A stretch of DNA of 64,000 bases from Fibrobacteria bacterium (GTDB lineage: Bacteria > Fibrobacterota > Fibrobacteria > UBA5070): the NCBI GenBank assembly GCA_020633825.1, contig JACKCV010000001.1, forward strand, positions 1,055,001-1,119,000, given 5' to 3'. The position numbers and the translations under genes were made by a program. The stretch's first letter is position 1. Each line of letters opens with the position of its first letter. Under the pieces are notes generated by a model, which saw nothing but the letters and a program-made list of their open reading frames with translations, did no database searches and was not told where the DNA came from. This document shows positions 8,052-16,122 of this stretch, in pieces.

Positions 8052-8944
8052 GAGGCGGCGAGCTCTCCCTGCGGTTCGGCGACCTCGGACGGTCCATCCA
8101 TTTCCGGGTTCCGCGCCGGGCGCTCCATGTGGCCTCCGCCTTGGCCTTCGTCCTGGCGGGACTCTTCGGAGTCCTCCTGTGGCAGATCGGGACAGCGGTG
8201 CGCATCTATCCGGACCTGCTGCTGCAGTCGCGTCGGAATGCCAGTTTGCACAAGGATCTCGAAGTCCTGGCGGCCCGGAAGGAATCCTTGTCCCGCACGG
8301 TGGAAACCGAGGAGCGAGTCACGCAGAGGTTGCTTTCCCGTTTCGGCCTGGTCGAAGCCCCGCGAGCCCAGACAGGACTTCCCTCGGGGGGCCGGCTGTT
8401 GGAAATCCTTTTCCCCGAGTCTTCGGACGAAGGTCGGCTGGCCGCCGATAGTTGGATGCTTGGAGAGCGGGCCAGTCGGCGCGCGACCGAATTGCGCGCC
8501 GCCACCGCCGTGGCCAATCAGCGTTTGGTGGCCCTGGCCAAGATCCCCACCATCGCGCCGGCCCGGGGAGACTTCGTCTCGGGCTTCGGTTGGCGCTTCC
8601 ATCCCGTGCTCAGCAAATACGCGATGCACGAGGGCCAGGACATCGCCAACCGGACCGGAACCCCGATCCACGCTTCCGCGAATGGCCGGGTCGTGACGGC
8701 ACAGTTCAATCCAAGCTTTGGAAACCATGTCGTTTTGGAGCATTCCAAAGGGTTGCGGACCTTGTACGCGCATATGAGCGCATTCCGTTGCAAGGTTGGC
8801 GACCAGGTCCAACGCGGGCAACTCATCGGACTGATGGGAAATACCGGACGCAGCACCGGTTCCCACGTCCATTACGAGGTCCACAAGGGTGACACTCCGG
8901 TCGATCCCATGAACTGGATCCTCCCTGTCACCCTGGTTCCCTGA
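8048..8944 (+). CDS. M23 (LytM-type) peptidase with N-terminal membrane anchor and coiled coil
   Basis: 298 aa from a GTG with a strong AAGGAGGT five bases upstream. Residues 28-48 form one membrane segment. Residues ~60-160 are charged and helical, consistent with a coiled coil, and the LytM domain occupies ~170-298. The zinc set is intact: His194 and Asp198 (MHEGQD), with His273 and His275 in SHVHYEV; His242 (YAHMS) is also conserved. An active peptidoglycan endopeptidase in the periplasm is therefore likely, rather than a degenerate EnvC-like activator. It is translationally coupled to the CvpA gene. Confidence 0.9.
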   Translation: MRGGELSLRFGDLGRSIHFRVPRRALHVASALAFVLAGLFGVLLWQIGTAVRIYPDLLLQSRRNASLHKDLEVLAARKESLSRTVETEERVTQRLLSRFGLVEAPRAQTGLPSGGRLLEILFPESSDEGRLAADSWMLGERASRRATELRAATAVANQRLVALAKIPTIAPARGDFVSGFGWRFHPVLSKYAMHEGQDIANRTGTPIHASANGRVVTAQFNPSFGNHVVLEHSKGLRTLYAHMSAFRCKVGDQVQRGQLIGLMGNTGRSTGSHVHYEVHKGDTPVDPMNWILPVTLVP

Positions 8945-8963
8945 TCGAATCGGAAAGGAAGCC

Positions 8964-9848
8964 ATGAAATCCGTCGTTCTCCAGTCCCACGCCCTGCAGG
9001 CGAGCATCTCTCCCATGGGGGCTGAACTGCGAGGTCTTCGACACCTGTCCTCGGAGACCGAATTGCTTTGGGAGGGAGATCCCACCCACTGGAAAGGGGT
9101 GTCTCCCATCCTCTTTCCGGTGGTGGGCCGCCTCAAGAAGGATCGATACGTCTGGCAAGGTCGCAGCTACTCCTTGCCGCAGCACGGATTCGCCCGGGAG
9201 CTCGAATGGGATCTCGTCCATGAAGATGGCCAGTGCGCTTCGTTCCTCCTGGCGCACGCCGGTCCGTTCCTGGAGCGGTATCCGCAGGAATTCCAACTCG
9301 CCTCGACCTATTCCGTCGAAGGGGAATCCCTGTCCTGGCGCATCGATGTGTTCAACCCTTCCTCGGTCGACGACCTTCTCTTCTCCCTGGGGGCCCATCC
9401 TGCGTTCCGGTGGCCCTTGACGCCTTCGGGCAATGCCGAGGGGCATTCCCTGCACTTCGATCGACCCGAGACCTGCGAACGCCTGGAAATCGACATCGAC
9501 GGATTGCTGACGGGGAAAAAGGTGCCCTTCTTCCGCGACCAGGACAGCCTGCGTCTGCGTCCGGACCTGTTCCGTGCGGGAGCCGTGGTTCTTGAAGGCT
9601 TGAAATCAGATTCGGTGACCTTCGGGGAGGATCAGGGCCTCAAGGTCCGGTTGCACGCCCCAGGAGCTCCCTGGTGGGGCTTCTGGACGCGCCCGGGCGC
9701 ACCGTTCCTCTGCCTGGAGCCGTGGCACGGTGTGGCCGATCGTGCCGATGCCGACTGGGATCTGCGTGCGAAGCCCGGAATCATCGCGCTGGCTCCTGGG
9801 GAAAGTTGGAGCTGGAGCCTTCGCATCGAGGTCCTTCCCGAGGGCTGA
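8964..9848 (+). CDS. Aldose 1-epimerase family protein (LacX-like)
   Basis: 294 aa. Seen: the family layout with MGAELRGLRH near the start, WEGDPTHWKGVSPILFPVVGRLKKDRY, PQHGFAREL, and LGAHPAFRWPL carrying the catalytic-type His; the family's C-terminal catalytic Glu was not pinned down. Members interconvert sugar anomers; the LacX/YeaD-like group acts on sugars or sugar phosphates whose identity cannot be read from sequence. AAGGAA lies before the ATG. It follows the peptidase gene by 19 bases and may be the last gene of that operon. No signal peptide, so cytosolic. Confidence 0.85.
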   Translation: MKSVVLQSHALQASISPMGAELRGLRHLSSETELLWEGDPTHWKGVSPILFPVVGRLKKDRYVWQGRSYSLPQHGFARELEWDLVHEDGQCASFLLAHAGPFLERYPQEFQLASTYSVEGESLSWRIDVFNPSSVDDLLFSLGAHPAFRWPLTPSGNAEGHSLHFDRPETCERLEIDIDGLLTGKKVPFFRDQDSLRLRPDLFRAGAVVLEGLKSDSVTFGEDQGLKVRLHAPGAPWWGFWTRPGAPFLCLEPWHGVADRADADWDLRAKPGIIALAPGESWSWSLRIEVLPEG

Positions 9849-9905
9849 ATTCCGGAGGCCATCTCAGCGAGGGGCTGTCAAGGGTACCCAGAGCCTCGGA
9901 TCCGT

Positions 9906-9911
9906 TATAGT
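9906..9911 (+). promoter_or_regulatory. -10-like element TATAGT for the 9920 gene
   Basis: TATAGT (5 of 6 matches to TATAAT) ends 8 bases before the ATG at 9920. The bases between (TTTTATCC) hold no Shine-Dalgarno. No good -35 is present. Confidence 0.45.
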
Positions 9912-9919
9912 TTTTATCC

Positions 9920-10435
9920 ATGGCCTATACCTGGGAGCGCGCCTCCACCGAAAACCTCTTCGATGCCGTTCGCAAGCAGCCGCTGGATTTCGACAGCTGG
10001 CTGCTTCTCACCTTCGACGACGCCTCCGTGGATTCCTGGCAACAACCCAGGACGGCGCTTTGGTTCACGGGCCCCGAGGAAGGGGCCATGTTCCTGGCCG
10101 AACGGCTCGTCCCCCTGTGGGTTCCTCCTGGGGACGAATCGGCCACGACCGCCTTGGTTTCGGAAATCTCCAAACTGCGCGCTTCCCGCAAGCTCAAGGT
10201 GAAGGATCTGGAAGCTTGGCGCAAGGGGTTCAACAAGGTTGCAGGGACCCGCGGGCAAATCCTCTGGTACGGCCCCTTCGACGATTTCCAGCGCGGGGAA
10301 GGCGACGTTTCCGATCTCGCCCAGGATCTGGAATTCTGGCTCGGCGAGAACGAGCTGAGTCTTTCGGACCTGAATCCCGGTGAACCCAAGCACCAGCGGA
10401 TTTTGGCCGACTTCTTCATCCAACTGGGCGTCTGA
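9920..10435 (+). CDS. Hypothetical cytosolic protein
   Basis: 171 aa and acidic, with no signal peptide or membrane segment. The composition is that of a real, soluble globular protein (many Trp, Asp, Leu), and a -10 element sits immediately upstream. Visible features are a helical charged stretch near residues 75-105 (EISKLRASRKLKVKDLEAWRK) and an aromatic-rich segment around ILWYGPFDDF. I do not recognise a family. It sits alone between the epimerase gene and a convergent lipoprotein gene, so context gives no function. Confidence 0.65.
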   Translation: MAYTWERASTENLFDAVRKQPLDFDSWLLLTFDDASVDSWQQPRTALWFTGPEEGAMFLAERLVPLWVPPGDESATTALVSEISKLRASRKLKVKDLEAWRKGFNKVAGTRGQILWYGPFDDFQRGEGDVSDLAQDLEFWLGENELSLSDLNPGEPKHQRILADFFIQLGV

Positions 10436-10440
10436 GCGCG

Positions 10441-10469
10441 GGGGATCTCACCGCGAGGTGGGAATCCCC
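10441..10469 (+). terminator. Hairpin after the 9920 gene
   Basis: GGGGAT and ATCCCC enclose a second short helix (TCACC with GGTGG), loop GCGA, six bases after the stop codon. No U-tract. Confidence 0.5.
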
Positions 10470-10528
10470 GGATGCCGTGCCGCCAGGCCGATTGTTCCAG
10501 GCGGCGGAAGACCTCCCACGCGGAACCT

Positions 10529-10544
10529 CCCCGAACGATCGGGG
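10529..10544 (-). terminator. Hairpin after the 10576 lipoprotein gene
   Basis: CCCCGA-ACGA-TCGGGG, a perfect 6-bp stem, lies about 30 bases beyond the stop codon of the minus-strand gene. No U-tract. Confidence 0.4.
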
Positions 10545-10575
10545 CGAGGATCGTGGCCGGGGGCGAGACCTCCGG

Positions 10576-11463
10576 TCAGGGGAACGGTTGCCGCAACACC
10601 AGGACCGCATCGGGGAGAGGCAGTTCCCCGTAGAGGCTCGGGTCGAAGAGCGGCTCCGCGCAGGGTTTGGGAGCCACCCGGGGCGACGACCCCAGGCACG
10701 CCTCCAGAACGGAGGTTTCCAGGGCCGTGCGCGTACCCTGCGCATAGAAGACCGAGTCGGGTGGGCGGACGGTCCATCCTTCGGCGACCCAGGTTCCACG
10801 CAGGGCGGAAGATTCGAAGGAGCCATCCAGATGGGACACTTCGAATCCAGCCCCTGCGAACAGGGTGAAGGGGCCGCTGATGTCGGCCGTCATCCTCCAC
10901 AGCCGCCAGAAGCGCGAGGCCAAGGGCTTGCCGAGCGAATCACGCACGATGTAGGCCGTGACGGACGGGTCGGGAAGCCGGAACGCCGCGACGGCTCGGG
11001 GATCCTGCTGGACGGTTCCACGGGCACTGACGGTGGGGGAGGAAAGCTCCTTGCAGGCTCCGAGCAAGGCGGGTGTGGCCGAGGCCCCGGTAGGGCTCCG
11101 GCCGATGCGATTGAGGCAACGCTCGAAGGCGCTGTCGCGCGGGAGGGGGTGGAGGTCGTCGGTGGCGCCGGCCTTGCCTTGGCTTTCCCAGGCTTCGACG
11201 ATCCAGCTTCCCGTGTCGGGCAAGGCGAAACCGCCATCCTTGGTGGAGGAGACCTGGCGTTGGAATCGCACGGAGTCGCCGACGACATTCCACAGGCTCC
11301 AGGCTTCGGCTTCCACTTGGTGGCCATCGCGCTCCACGACCACGGCGATCGCCGGGTGGATGGGGAAGTCGCTCCCCGTCCCTCCGTCGGCGGTCTTGTC
11401 GGAACCGCACGATAGCAGGAAGATCGCGAGGATCCCCGGCAAGATGCGTTTAAGATGGATCAC
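10576..11463 (-). CDS. Predicted lipoprotein paired with a TIGR02147 protein
   Basis: About 295 aa from a GTG at 11463; a GTG at 11475 adds four residues. The signal peptide is MIHLKRILPGILAIFLLSC with lipobox LLSC. After a short Gly/Asp linker the mature protein has a beta-rich region resembling carboxypeptidase-regulatory or Ig-like domains (AEAWSLWNVVGDSV, STKDGGFALPDTGSWIVEAW). A second half with similar texture follows (LWRMTADISGPFTLF, LRGTWVAEGWTV). Cys pairs (CLNRIG, LGACKEL, EACLGS, KPCAEP) could form disulfides. The start lies inside the end of the upstream TIGR02147 gene, so the two are translationally coupled. The same arrangement recurs at 57709-60341. Function unknown; a surface-exposed position is inferred. 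Confidence 0.75.
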   Translation of the reverse strand: MIHLKRILPGILAIFLLSCGSDKTADGGTGSDFPIHPAIAVVVERDGHQVEAEAWSLWNVVGDSVRFQRQVSSTKDGGFALPDTGSWIVEAWESQGKAGATDDLHPLPRDSAFERCLNRIGRSPTGASATPALLGACKELSSPTVSARGTVQQDPRAVAAFRLPDPSVTAYIVRDSLGKPLASRFWRLWRMTADISGPFTLFAGAGFEVSHLDGSFESSALRGTWVAEGWTVRPPDSVFYAQGTRTALETSVLEACLGSSPRVAPKPCAEPLFDPSLYGELPLPDAVLVLRQPFP

Positions 11464-12322
11464 GGTCGACGGCACGCAGGAAGGGTAGCACCTGGAAGTT
11501 CACCTGGACAACCTGTTCCAGCGAACCTTCGTCACTGGCGGTGTCGGCGAGGAGGTCGAGTCGGAACTGGCGGATGCTCTCCTGGAGGCGCGCCAGACGG
11601 GCTTGGGAGACGGTCAACGTCACGGAGCTGATGTGCGTGTCGGGGTCCAAGGGGGCGTCGAGCCGGTCCAATGCATGCAGAAGCATCTGTCGTTTGATGT
11701 TCCGGACCATGGCCGGATCGATATCGCCGGGGACGATGCGAGGAGTCAGGGGGCGATATCCTCCGTCGGCCGTTTTTTCGAGCATTTCGATCCGAACCAG
11801 GAGGTCGAGGGCGTCGGAGACTTCCACGGCGGGAACCCGCGGGCGGATGGCCTGGGCGATCTTGGTCGCATCCCCCTGGAACCGTTCGAGGGAGGCCGCT
11901 TCGCGAACCACGACGTTGAGCCAGTCGGAGTAGTACTTGACTTGGTTCTCGCGGACGGGGGAAAACTCCCTCCGGGCCTGCAGCAGAAGCAGCTTCCGGA
12001 ACCACTGGGTGCGTTTGTCGAGGTCGGTCTCGCGATTGTAGCGGACGAGCTCCCGGAAATACAAGGCCGCATCCTCCACCAACCCGATGGCCGAGAGGAA
12101 TTTTTCCACGCTGTCATCGGAGATGTTGCGTCGACCCTCGATCACGTCCCGCAGGAAGCTCATGGAGGAAAATCCGGCTTTGCGAGCGAAGGATCGATAG
12201 GAAAAGCCGCGGGAGGAGGATTTCTTCCATTCGTACCACCGCCGCAGGAATTCCCTGTGATCCAGGAACGCAAAGACCACCGGAGGTGGGAGCGCGTCGG
12301 CGTGATCTGCTTTGGTGGACAT
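11450..12322 (-). CDS. TIGR02147 / DUF4423 family protein
   Basis: 290 aa, soluble. Residues ~17-90 resemble the helical, HTH-like start of the family (FLDHREFLRRWYEWKK, YRSFARKAGFSSMSFLRDV, SVEKFLSAIGL), followed by the DUF4423 part (AALYFRELVRYNRETDLDKR, VKYYSDWLNVVVREAA, ALDLLVRIEMLEK). Known: the family has many paralogues in Fibrobacter succinogenes and a few members in Bdellovibrio; its function is undescribed to my knowledge. Inferred: the N-terminal part could bind DNA, making this a cytosolic regulator of the co-transcribed lipoprotein. The C-terminus reads (S)-V-T-L-T-V-S near residue 235, then a helical tail. TAAACT ends 6 bases before the ATG, and no Shine-Dalgarno lies at useful distance. 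Confidence 0.85.
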   Translation of the reverse strand: MSTKADHADALPPPVVFAFLDHREFLRRWYEWKKSSSRGFSYRSFARKAGFSSMSFLRDVIEGRRNISDDSVEKFLSAIGLVEDAALYFRELVRYNRETDLDKRTQWFRKLLLLQARREFSPVRENQVKYYSDWLNVVVREAASLERFQGDATKIAQAIRPRVPAVEVSDALDLLVRIEMLEKTADGGYRPLTPRIVPGDIDPAMVRNIKRQMLLHALDRLDAPLDPDTHISSVTLTVSQARLARLQESIRQFRLDLLADTASDEGSLEQVVQVNFQVLPFLRAVDRDPS

Positions 12323-12328
12323 GAGGGT

Positions 12329-12334
12329 AGTTTA
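12329..12334 (-). promoter_or_regulatory. -10-like element TAAACT for the TIGR02147-lipoprotein pair
   Basis: TAAACT on the minus strand ends 6 bases before the ATG at 12322, the same spacing as TATTCT before the second TIGR02147 gene. Confidence 0.45.
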
Positions 12335-12418
12335 CCCCCTCCCGGCGCCGAATGGTCCTCGGGAAGCTGGCCCGCGCGGCAAACCGAACGCACGGAGCGC
12401 ACGTGTCGCCATCGCGGT

Positions 12419-13030
12419 TCAGTGCTTCTTGCGCTTCTTCTTGGGATCCTGGGTGGGAGGAGCGGCGAGGAGGTCGTCGCGCAAGGCCGCGAGGTTCTCC
12501 ATGAGGGGGGCCTCGAAGGCGACTTCGGGGAGGTCCCCTTCGCGTCCGACCAGATGCCCCATCAGGGCGATCCAGGTGCCCCGCGAGGAGTCCTGCTGCA
12601 GGCGGAAACGGAGCCGGATGCGCTCGGTGGGGCCATGGGCCACCCCGAACAGGGCCAGGGACAGAGTGGTGTCGGAGCGACGGAAGAATTCCAGGCTGTC
12701 CGGCTTGTTGACCAGGAGGGTCCAGCCGCGTCCCATCACGCGAGGAACCAGCTTGGTTCGTACGTCGAAGATGGATTGGCCGGAAATGAACACGACCGGG
12801 CGCGGCGCGACACGCAGGGAGTCGGGGAGCGAATCCACCAGGGCGGAATCGACACACGTGGTGTCTCCGCAGAGGGAGTCCAAGGCAGTGCTGTCGACTC
12901 CGAGAGAGTCGAAGACCCCACCAGGTGGAATGGGGCTGCGTCCGGGGGCGTGCGGGCGAAAGGTGCAATTGGCGAAGACCAGGACGGCAGCCAGACACCA
13001 GACGACCCTGCGAAGGGTATGAAAAGTCAT
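12419..13030 (-). CDS. Small predicted lipoprotein with Asp-Ser-rich linker
   Basis: 203 aa. The start at 13030 gives MTFHTLRRVVWCLAAVLVFANC as signal peptide with lipobox FANC. The mature N-terminus is a low-complexity linker built on DS steps (FDSLGVDSTALDSLCGD, VDSALVDSLPDSL). A compact beta-rich domain follows from about residue 90 (VVFISGQSIFDVRTKLVPRV, LRFRLQQDSSRGTWIALMGHL), and the protein ends in a basic tail (DPKKKRKKH). No family recognised. The DS linker resembles the repeats of the 57709 lipoprotein and may span the periplasm or extend from the surface. It lies between the transketolase gene and the TIGR02147 gene, all on the minus strand. Confidence 0.7.
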   Translation of the reverse strand: MTFHTLRRVVWCLAAVLVFANCTFRPHAPGRSPIPPGGVFDSLGVDSTALDSLCGDTTCVDSALVDSLPDSLRVAPRPVVFISGQSIFDVRTKLVPRVMGRGWTLLVNKPDSLEFFRRSDTTLSLALFGVAHGPTERIRLRFRLQQDSSRGTWIALMGHLVGREGDLPEVAFEAPLMENLAALRDDLLAAPPTQDPKKKRKKH

Positions 13031-13105
13031 GGTAGGTATGAATGATGGAAACGAAATGGCGAATTCGCCACCCGTTTCCTGATCAATTTGCCACAAAAAA
13101 GGGAA

Positions 13106-15190
13106 TCAGGACTGGGCGGCGCGGGCGTATTGCTCCAGTTGCCGAGCCCGTTCCGGGAGCTCGGACAACAGGGACAAGGCCTGCTCGACCATTTTCGGCG
13201 GGGTGTATCCGAATTTCTCGTCGAGGACCTTGAAATTCGCACTCGCTCCGAATCGTTCCAATCCCACGACTTTTCCAAACGGACCTTCCAAGCCCTGGAA
13301 CACGCAGGGAAGACCCGCGGTGATTCCCAGGACCGGGACGCCGGGGAGCAGAACGCCATCCCGCCAGTCCGAGGGCTGGTCGAGGAAGCGGCCGACCGAG
13401 GGCATGCTGACCACTCGGGTGGCGATGCCCTTTTCACGCAGGAGGACGGCGGTCTGGTGGGCCAGGCCCAATTCCGAGCCATTGGCCAGGAGGATCAGCT
13501 TCGGAGTTCCGGAGGCGCCGGAAACCACGTATCCACCCCGGGAGGACTGTTCCGCATTGGTTTTGCGGGAGCCTTCGTCGGGAATGGAATCCACCAGATC
13601 CTGACGGGAGAACACCAGGGCCGTCGGGGTGGAGAGGTTCTCGATGGCCATCCGCCAAGCCACCCGGACTTCCTCGGAATCCCCGGGACGAAGGGCGAGA
13701 AGGGAGCGATTCCCCTTGAAGTTGCGGACCTGCTCCAGCAGGCGAAGCTGCGTCTCGTGTTCGATGGGTTGGTGGGTGGGGCCGTCTTCGCCCACACGGA
13801 AACTGTCGTGGGTCCAGAGGAACACCACGGGCAATTCCTGGAGGGCGGCCAGGCGGATCACCGGCTTCATGTAGTCGGAGAAGGCGAAGAAGGTGGCGCA
13901 CCCCGCGCGGACACCGCCATGGAGGGTCATTCCGACCGCGAGCGCGGCCATGGTGAGTTCGGCGACCCCGACCTGGAGGAACTGACCGGAGAAATCCCCC
14001 TTGCGCAGGATCGTGGTCTGCTTGAGGAAGGCCTCGGTCTTGTCGGCATCGGCGAGATCGGCCGACATCATCACGAAGTTGGGAATGCTGCGGGCGAGGG
14101 TCTCCATCACCTTCGCGGACGCATTGCGCGAGGCCATGCCCGGAGCGAACGGAATGGCGTCCCAATCCACGGGCCAGGCTTCCTGGGAGAAGAAACGGGC
14201 ATAGGTGGCGGCCAACTCGCGATTGGCCTCCGACCAGCGGGCTTTGCCTTCGCGCCGCGCGGCCACGATGGTGCGCAACTCGGCTTGCCGCTTCGCCACG
14301 CTTTCGAGAACCTCGGGGAGGATGGCGATCGGGTTTTCGGGATCGCCGCCAAGGGATGCCACGGTTTGCGCCGTGGCGTCCTTGCCGAAAGGGGCGCCGT
14401 GCTGCTTGACATCGCCTTCCCAGATCGAGCCGTCGGCGCGACGGGCGCCCTTGCCCATGGTGGTGCGGCCGATGATCAAGGTGGGACCGGCCGTTTCCGC
14501 CACCGCGACGTCGAGGACGGCGCGCATGGCGTCGAAATCGTGTCCGTCGACCTCGTGGACCACCCAACCCCAGGCCCGGTACTTGGCCGCGGTGTCCTCG
14601 GTGGTGGTGTCGGAAACCTTGTGGGAGAGCTGGACCTCGTTGGCGTCGTAGAACATCACCAGGTTGGAGAGCCCCAGATGTCCGGCGATTCTGCCGGCAC
14701 CTTGGGAGATTTCCTCCTGGATGCCCCCGTCGGAGATGTAGACCCAGGTCTTGTGGGAGAGCCACTCGCCGAACCTGTGGGCGAGGAAGCGCTCGGCGAT
14801 GGCCGAACCGACGCCGAAGGTGTGCCCTTGCCCGAGGGGTCCGGACGTGTTCTCCACGCCGTGGGCGACATCCCGCTCCGGGTGGCCCGGGGTGTGGGAA
14901 TCCCACTGGCGGAAGGAGGCGAGATCCGAGACCGAATACCGCCCCGTCAAGGCCAGGGTGGCGTACAGCATGGCGCTCATGTGCCCAGGATCGAGGAAGA
15001 AACGGTCGCGTTCCTCCCAGTGCGGATCGTCCGGATCGTACACGAGGTACTCGGAATACAGGAGATGGGCGAAATCGGCTCCTCCCATGGAGCCGCCCGG
15101 GTGACCACTGTTGGCAGTTTGAGGCATGGCAGCCGACAACCAGCGGATGTTGTCGGCGCCTTTCCGGAGAATGCCCGTGTCGAAGCGCAT
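13106..15190 (-). CDS. tkt: Transketolase
   Basis: 694 aa, full length. It transfers two-carbon ketol units in the non-oxidative pentose phosphate pathway, with thiamine diphosphate and a divalent metal. Seen in order: NSGHPGGSMGGADF near residue 26, LDPGHMSAMLYA, GPLGQGHTFGVGSA, a TPP/metal site ISDGGIQEEISQG with FYDANEVQLS, the pyrimidine-binding domain around VGVAELTMAALAVGM, and HDSFRVGEDGPTHQPIEH near residue 465, which is diagnostic of transketolase. The C-terminal domain is complete. TATCTT lies 7 bases before the ATG with no Shine-Dalgarno. It is divergent from the flagellar operon. Confidence 0.95.
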   Translation of the reverse strand: MRFDTGILRKGADNIRWLSAAMPQTANSGHPGGSMGGADFAHLLYSEYLVYDPDDPHWEERDRFFLDPGHMSAMLYATLALTGRYSVSDLASFRQWDSHTPGHPERDVAHGVENTSGPLGQGHTFGVGSAIAERFLAHRFGEWLSHKTWVYISDGGIQEEISQGAGRIAGHLGLSNLVMFYDANEVQLSHKVSDTTTEDTAAKYRAWGWVVHEVDGHDFDAMRAVLDVAVAETAGPTLIIGRTTMGKGARRADGSIWEGDVKQHGAPFGKDATAQTVASLGGDPENPIAILPEVLESVAKRQAELRTIVAARREGKARWSEANRELAATYARFFSQEAWPVDWDAIPFAPGMASRNASAKVMETLARSIPNFVMMSADLADADKTEAFLKQTTILRKGDFSGQFLQVGVAELTMAALAVGMTLHGGVRAGCATFFAFSDYMKPVIRLAALQELPVVFLWTHDSFRVGEDGPTHQPIEHETQLRLLEQVRNFKGNRSLLALRPGDSEEVRVAWRMAIENLSTPTALVFSRQDLVDSIPDEGSRKTNAEQSSRGGYVVSGASGTPKLILLANGSELGLAHQTAVLLREKGIATRVVSMPSVGRFLDQPSDWRDGVLLPGVPVLGITAGLPCVFQGLEGPFGKVVGLERFGASANFKVLDEKFGYTPPKMVEQALSLLSELPERARQLEQYARAAQS

Positions 15191-15197
15191 TCCAGGA

Positions 15198-15203
15198 AAG
15201 ATA
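15198..15203 (-). promoter_or_regulatory. -10-like element TATCTT for tkt
   Basis: TATCTT on the minus strand ends 7 bases before the ATG at 15190; no Shine-Dalgarno in the gap and no clear -35. Confidence 0.45.
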
Positions 15204-15319
15204 CATCGTCGCAACCTTGGGGGGAGGGCGAGAGGAAGCGGCTCCCTCGAACAACCGCCCATGGGCAAGGATTGCCGAGCCCCCCCATCGCGATGCCCAT
15301 CGAGCCCCGAAGTCGCGCA

Positions 15320-15336
15320 TGGCATGGAGTGTGCAT
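15320..15336 (+). promoter_or_regulatory. Sigma-54 promoter of the flgF operon
   Basis: TGGCATGGAGTGTGCAT matches the -24/-12 consensus TGGCACG-N4-TTGCW. The invariant GG (15321-15322) and GC (15333-15334) are exactly 10 bases apart. The predicted transcription start near 15346 leaves about 14 bases before the ATG at 15360, with GGAGG at 15350. Known: many bacteria drive rod and hook genes from sigma-54. Confidence 0.7.
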
Positions 15337-15359
15337 GGATTCCCGGATGGAGGATCCAC

Positions 15360-16112
15360 ATGGTCAATGGATTGTACAGCGCGGGGATGGGAATGATGCT
15401 CCAGGTGCGCAAGCAGGAGCTGACGGCCAACAACATCGCCAATGTCCAGACGACGGGATTCAAACTCGCCCGGCTGACCACGCACGACACCGTGGAATCT
15501 CGGCGGGATGTCGACCAGTACATGCGTTCGCGGGAAGACCAACGCGTGGACGAGGTGACCACGGATTGGCGGCAGGGACCGATGATCCACACCTCCAACC
15601 CATTGGATGTGGCCCTCCGGGGGGATGGATTCCTGGTGGCGCGCACCGACAAGGGGGATCGGTACTTCCGGTCGGCGAGCCTCCAGCTCAACGCCGATCG
15701 CGAGCTGGTCGACCTCTCGGGATCGCCCATCCTCGATGCGGGAGGAAATCCCGTGCGGATCCCCGGAGCCAAGGCCAGCATCGACGCCGACGGCAAGATC
15801 CTCTCCGATGGGGTCGAGGTGGGGAGTCTCGCGCGGGTGGATTTCCCCCGCCCCTACGCCCTCCAGCACGAGGGAGGCGGAAAGTACCGGACCTTCGAAA
15901 CCCGACCCGGGGAAGGATTGCCCAAACCCGTGGACGTTTCCGATTCCACTTCCGTGGAAACCGGATTCCTGGAAGGCTCGAACACCAACCAGGTCGAAAC
16001 CATGGTGCAGATGATCGCCCAGTTCCGCAACTACGAGGCCGACGCGCGTGTCGCGCAGGCCGTCGATTCCACCCTCGACAAGGCCGTCAACCAAGTCGGC
16101 CGGGTCGGCTGA
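15360..16112 (+). CDS. flgF: Flagellar basal-body proximal rod protein FlgF
   Basis: 250 aa. The N-terminus has the rod/hook family signature (GLYSAGMGMMLQVRKQELTANNIANVQTTGFK). The C-terminus has the matching heptad helix (SNTNQVETMVQMIAQFRNYEADARVAQAVDSTLDKA-type), with the family's SNPLDVALRGDGFLVA core between. Its short length and position before flgG point to FlgF. It is assembled in the periplasm through the flagellar export apparatus, hence no signal peptide. GGAGG precedes the ATG, and a sigma-54 promoter lies just upstream. Confidence 0.88.
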   Translation: MVNGLYSAGMGMMLQVRKQELTANNIANVQTTGFKLARLTTHDTVESRRDVDQYMRSREDQRVDEVTTDWRQGPMIHTSNPLDVALRGDGFLVARTDKGDRYFRSASLQLNADRELVDLSGSPILDAGGNPVRIPGAKASIDADGKILSDGVEVGSLARVDFPRPYALQHEGGGKYRTFETRPGEGLPKPVDVSDSTSVETGFLEGSNTNQVETMVQMIAQFRNYEADARVAQAVDSTLDKAVNQVGRVG

Positions 16113-16122
16113 GGATTGAACC

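Noticed and set aside
9920..10435. Assignment of the 171-aa protein to a nucleotide-binding or toxin family
   Set aside because: No motif supports either idea; left as hypothetical.
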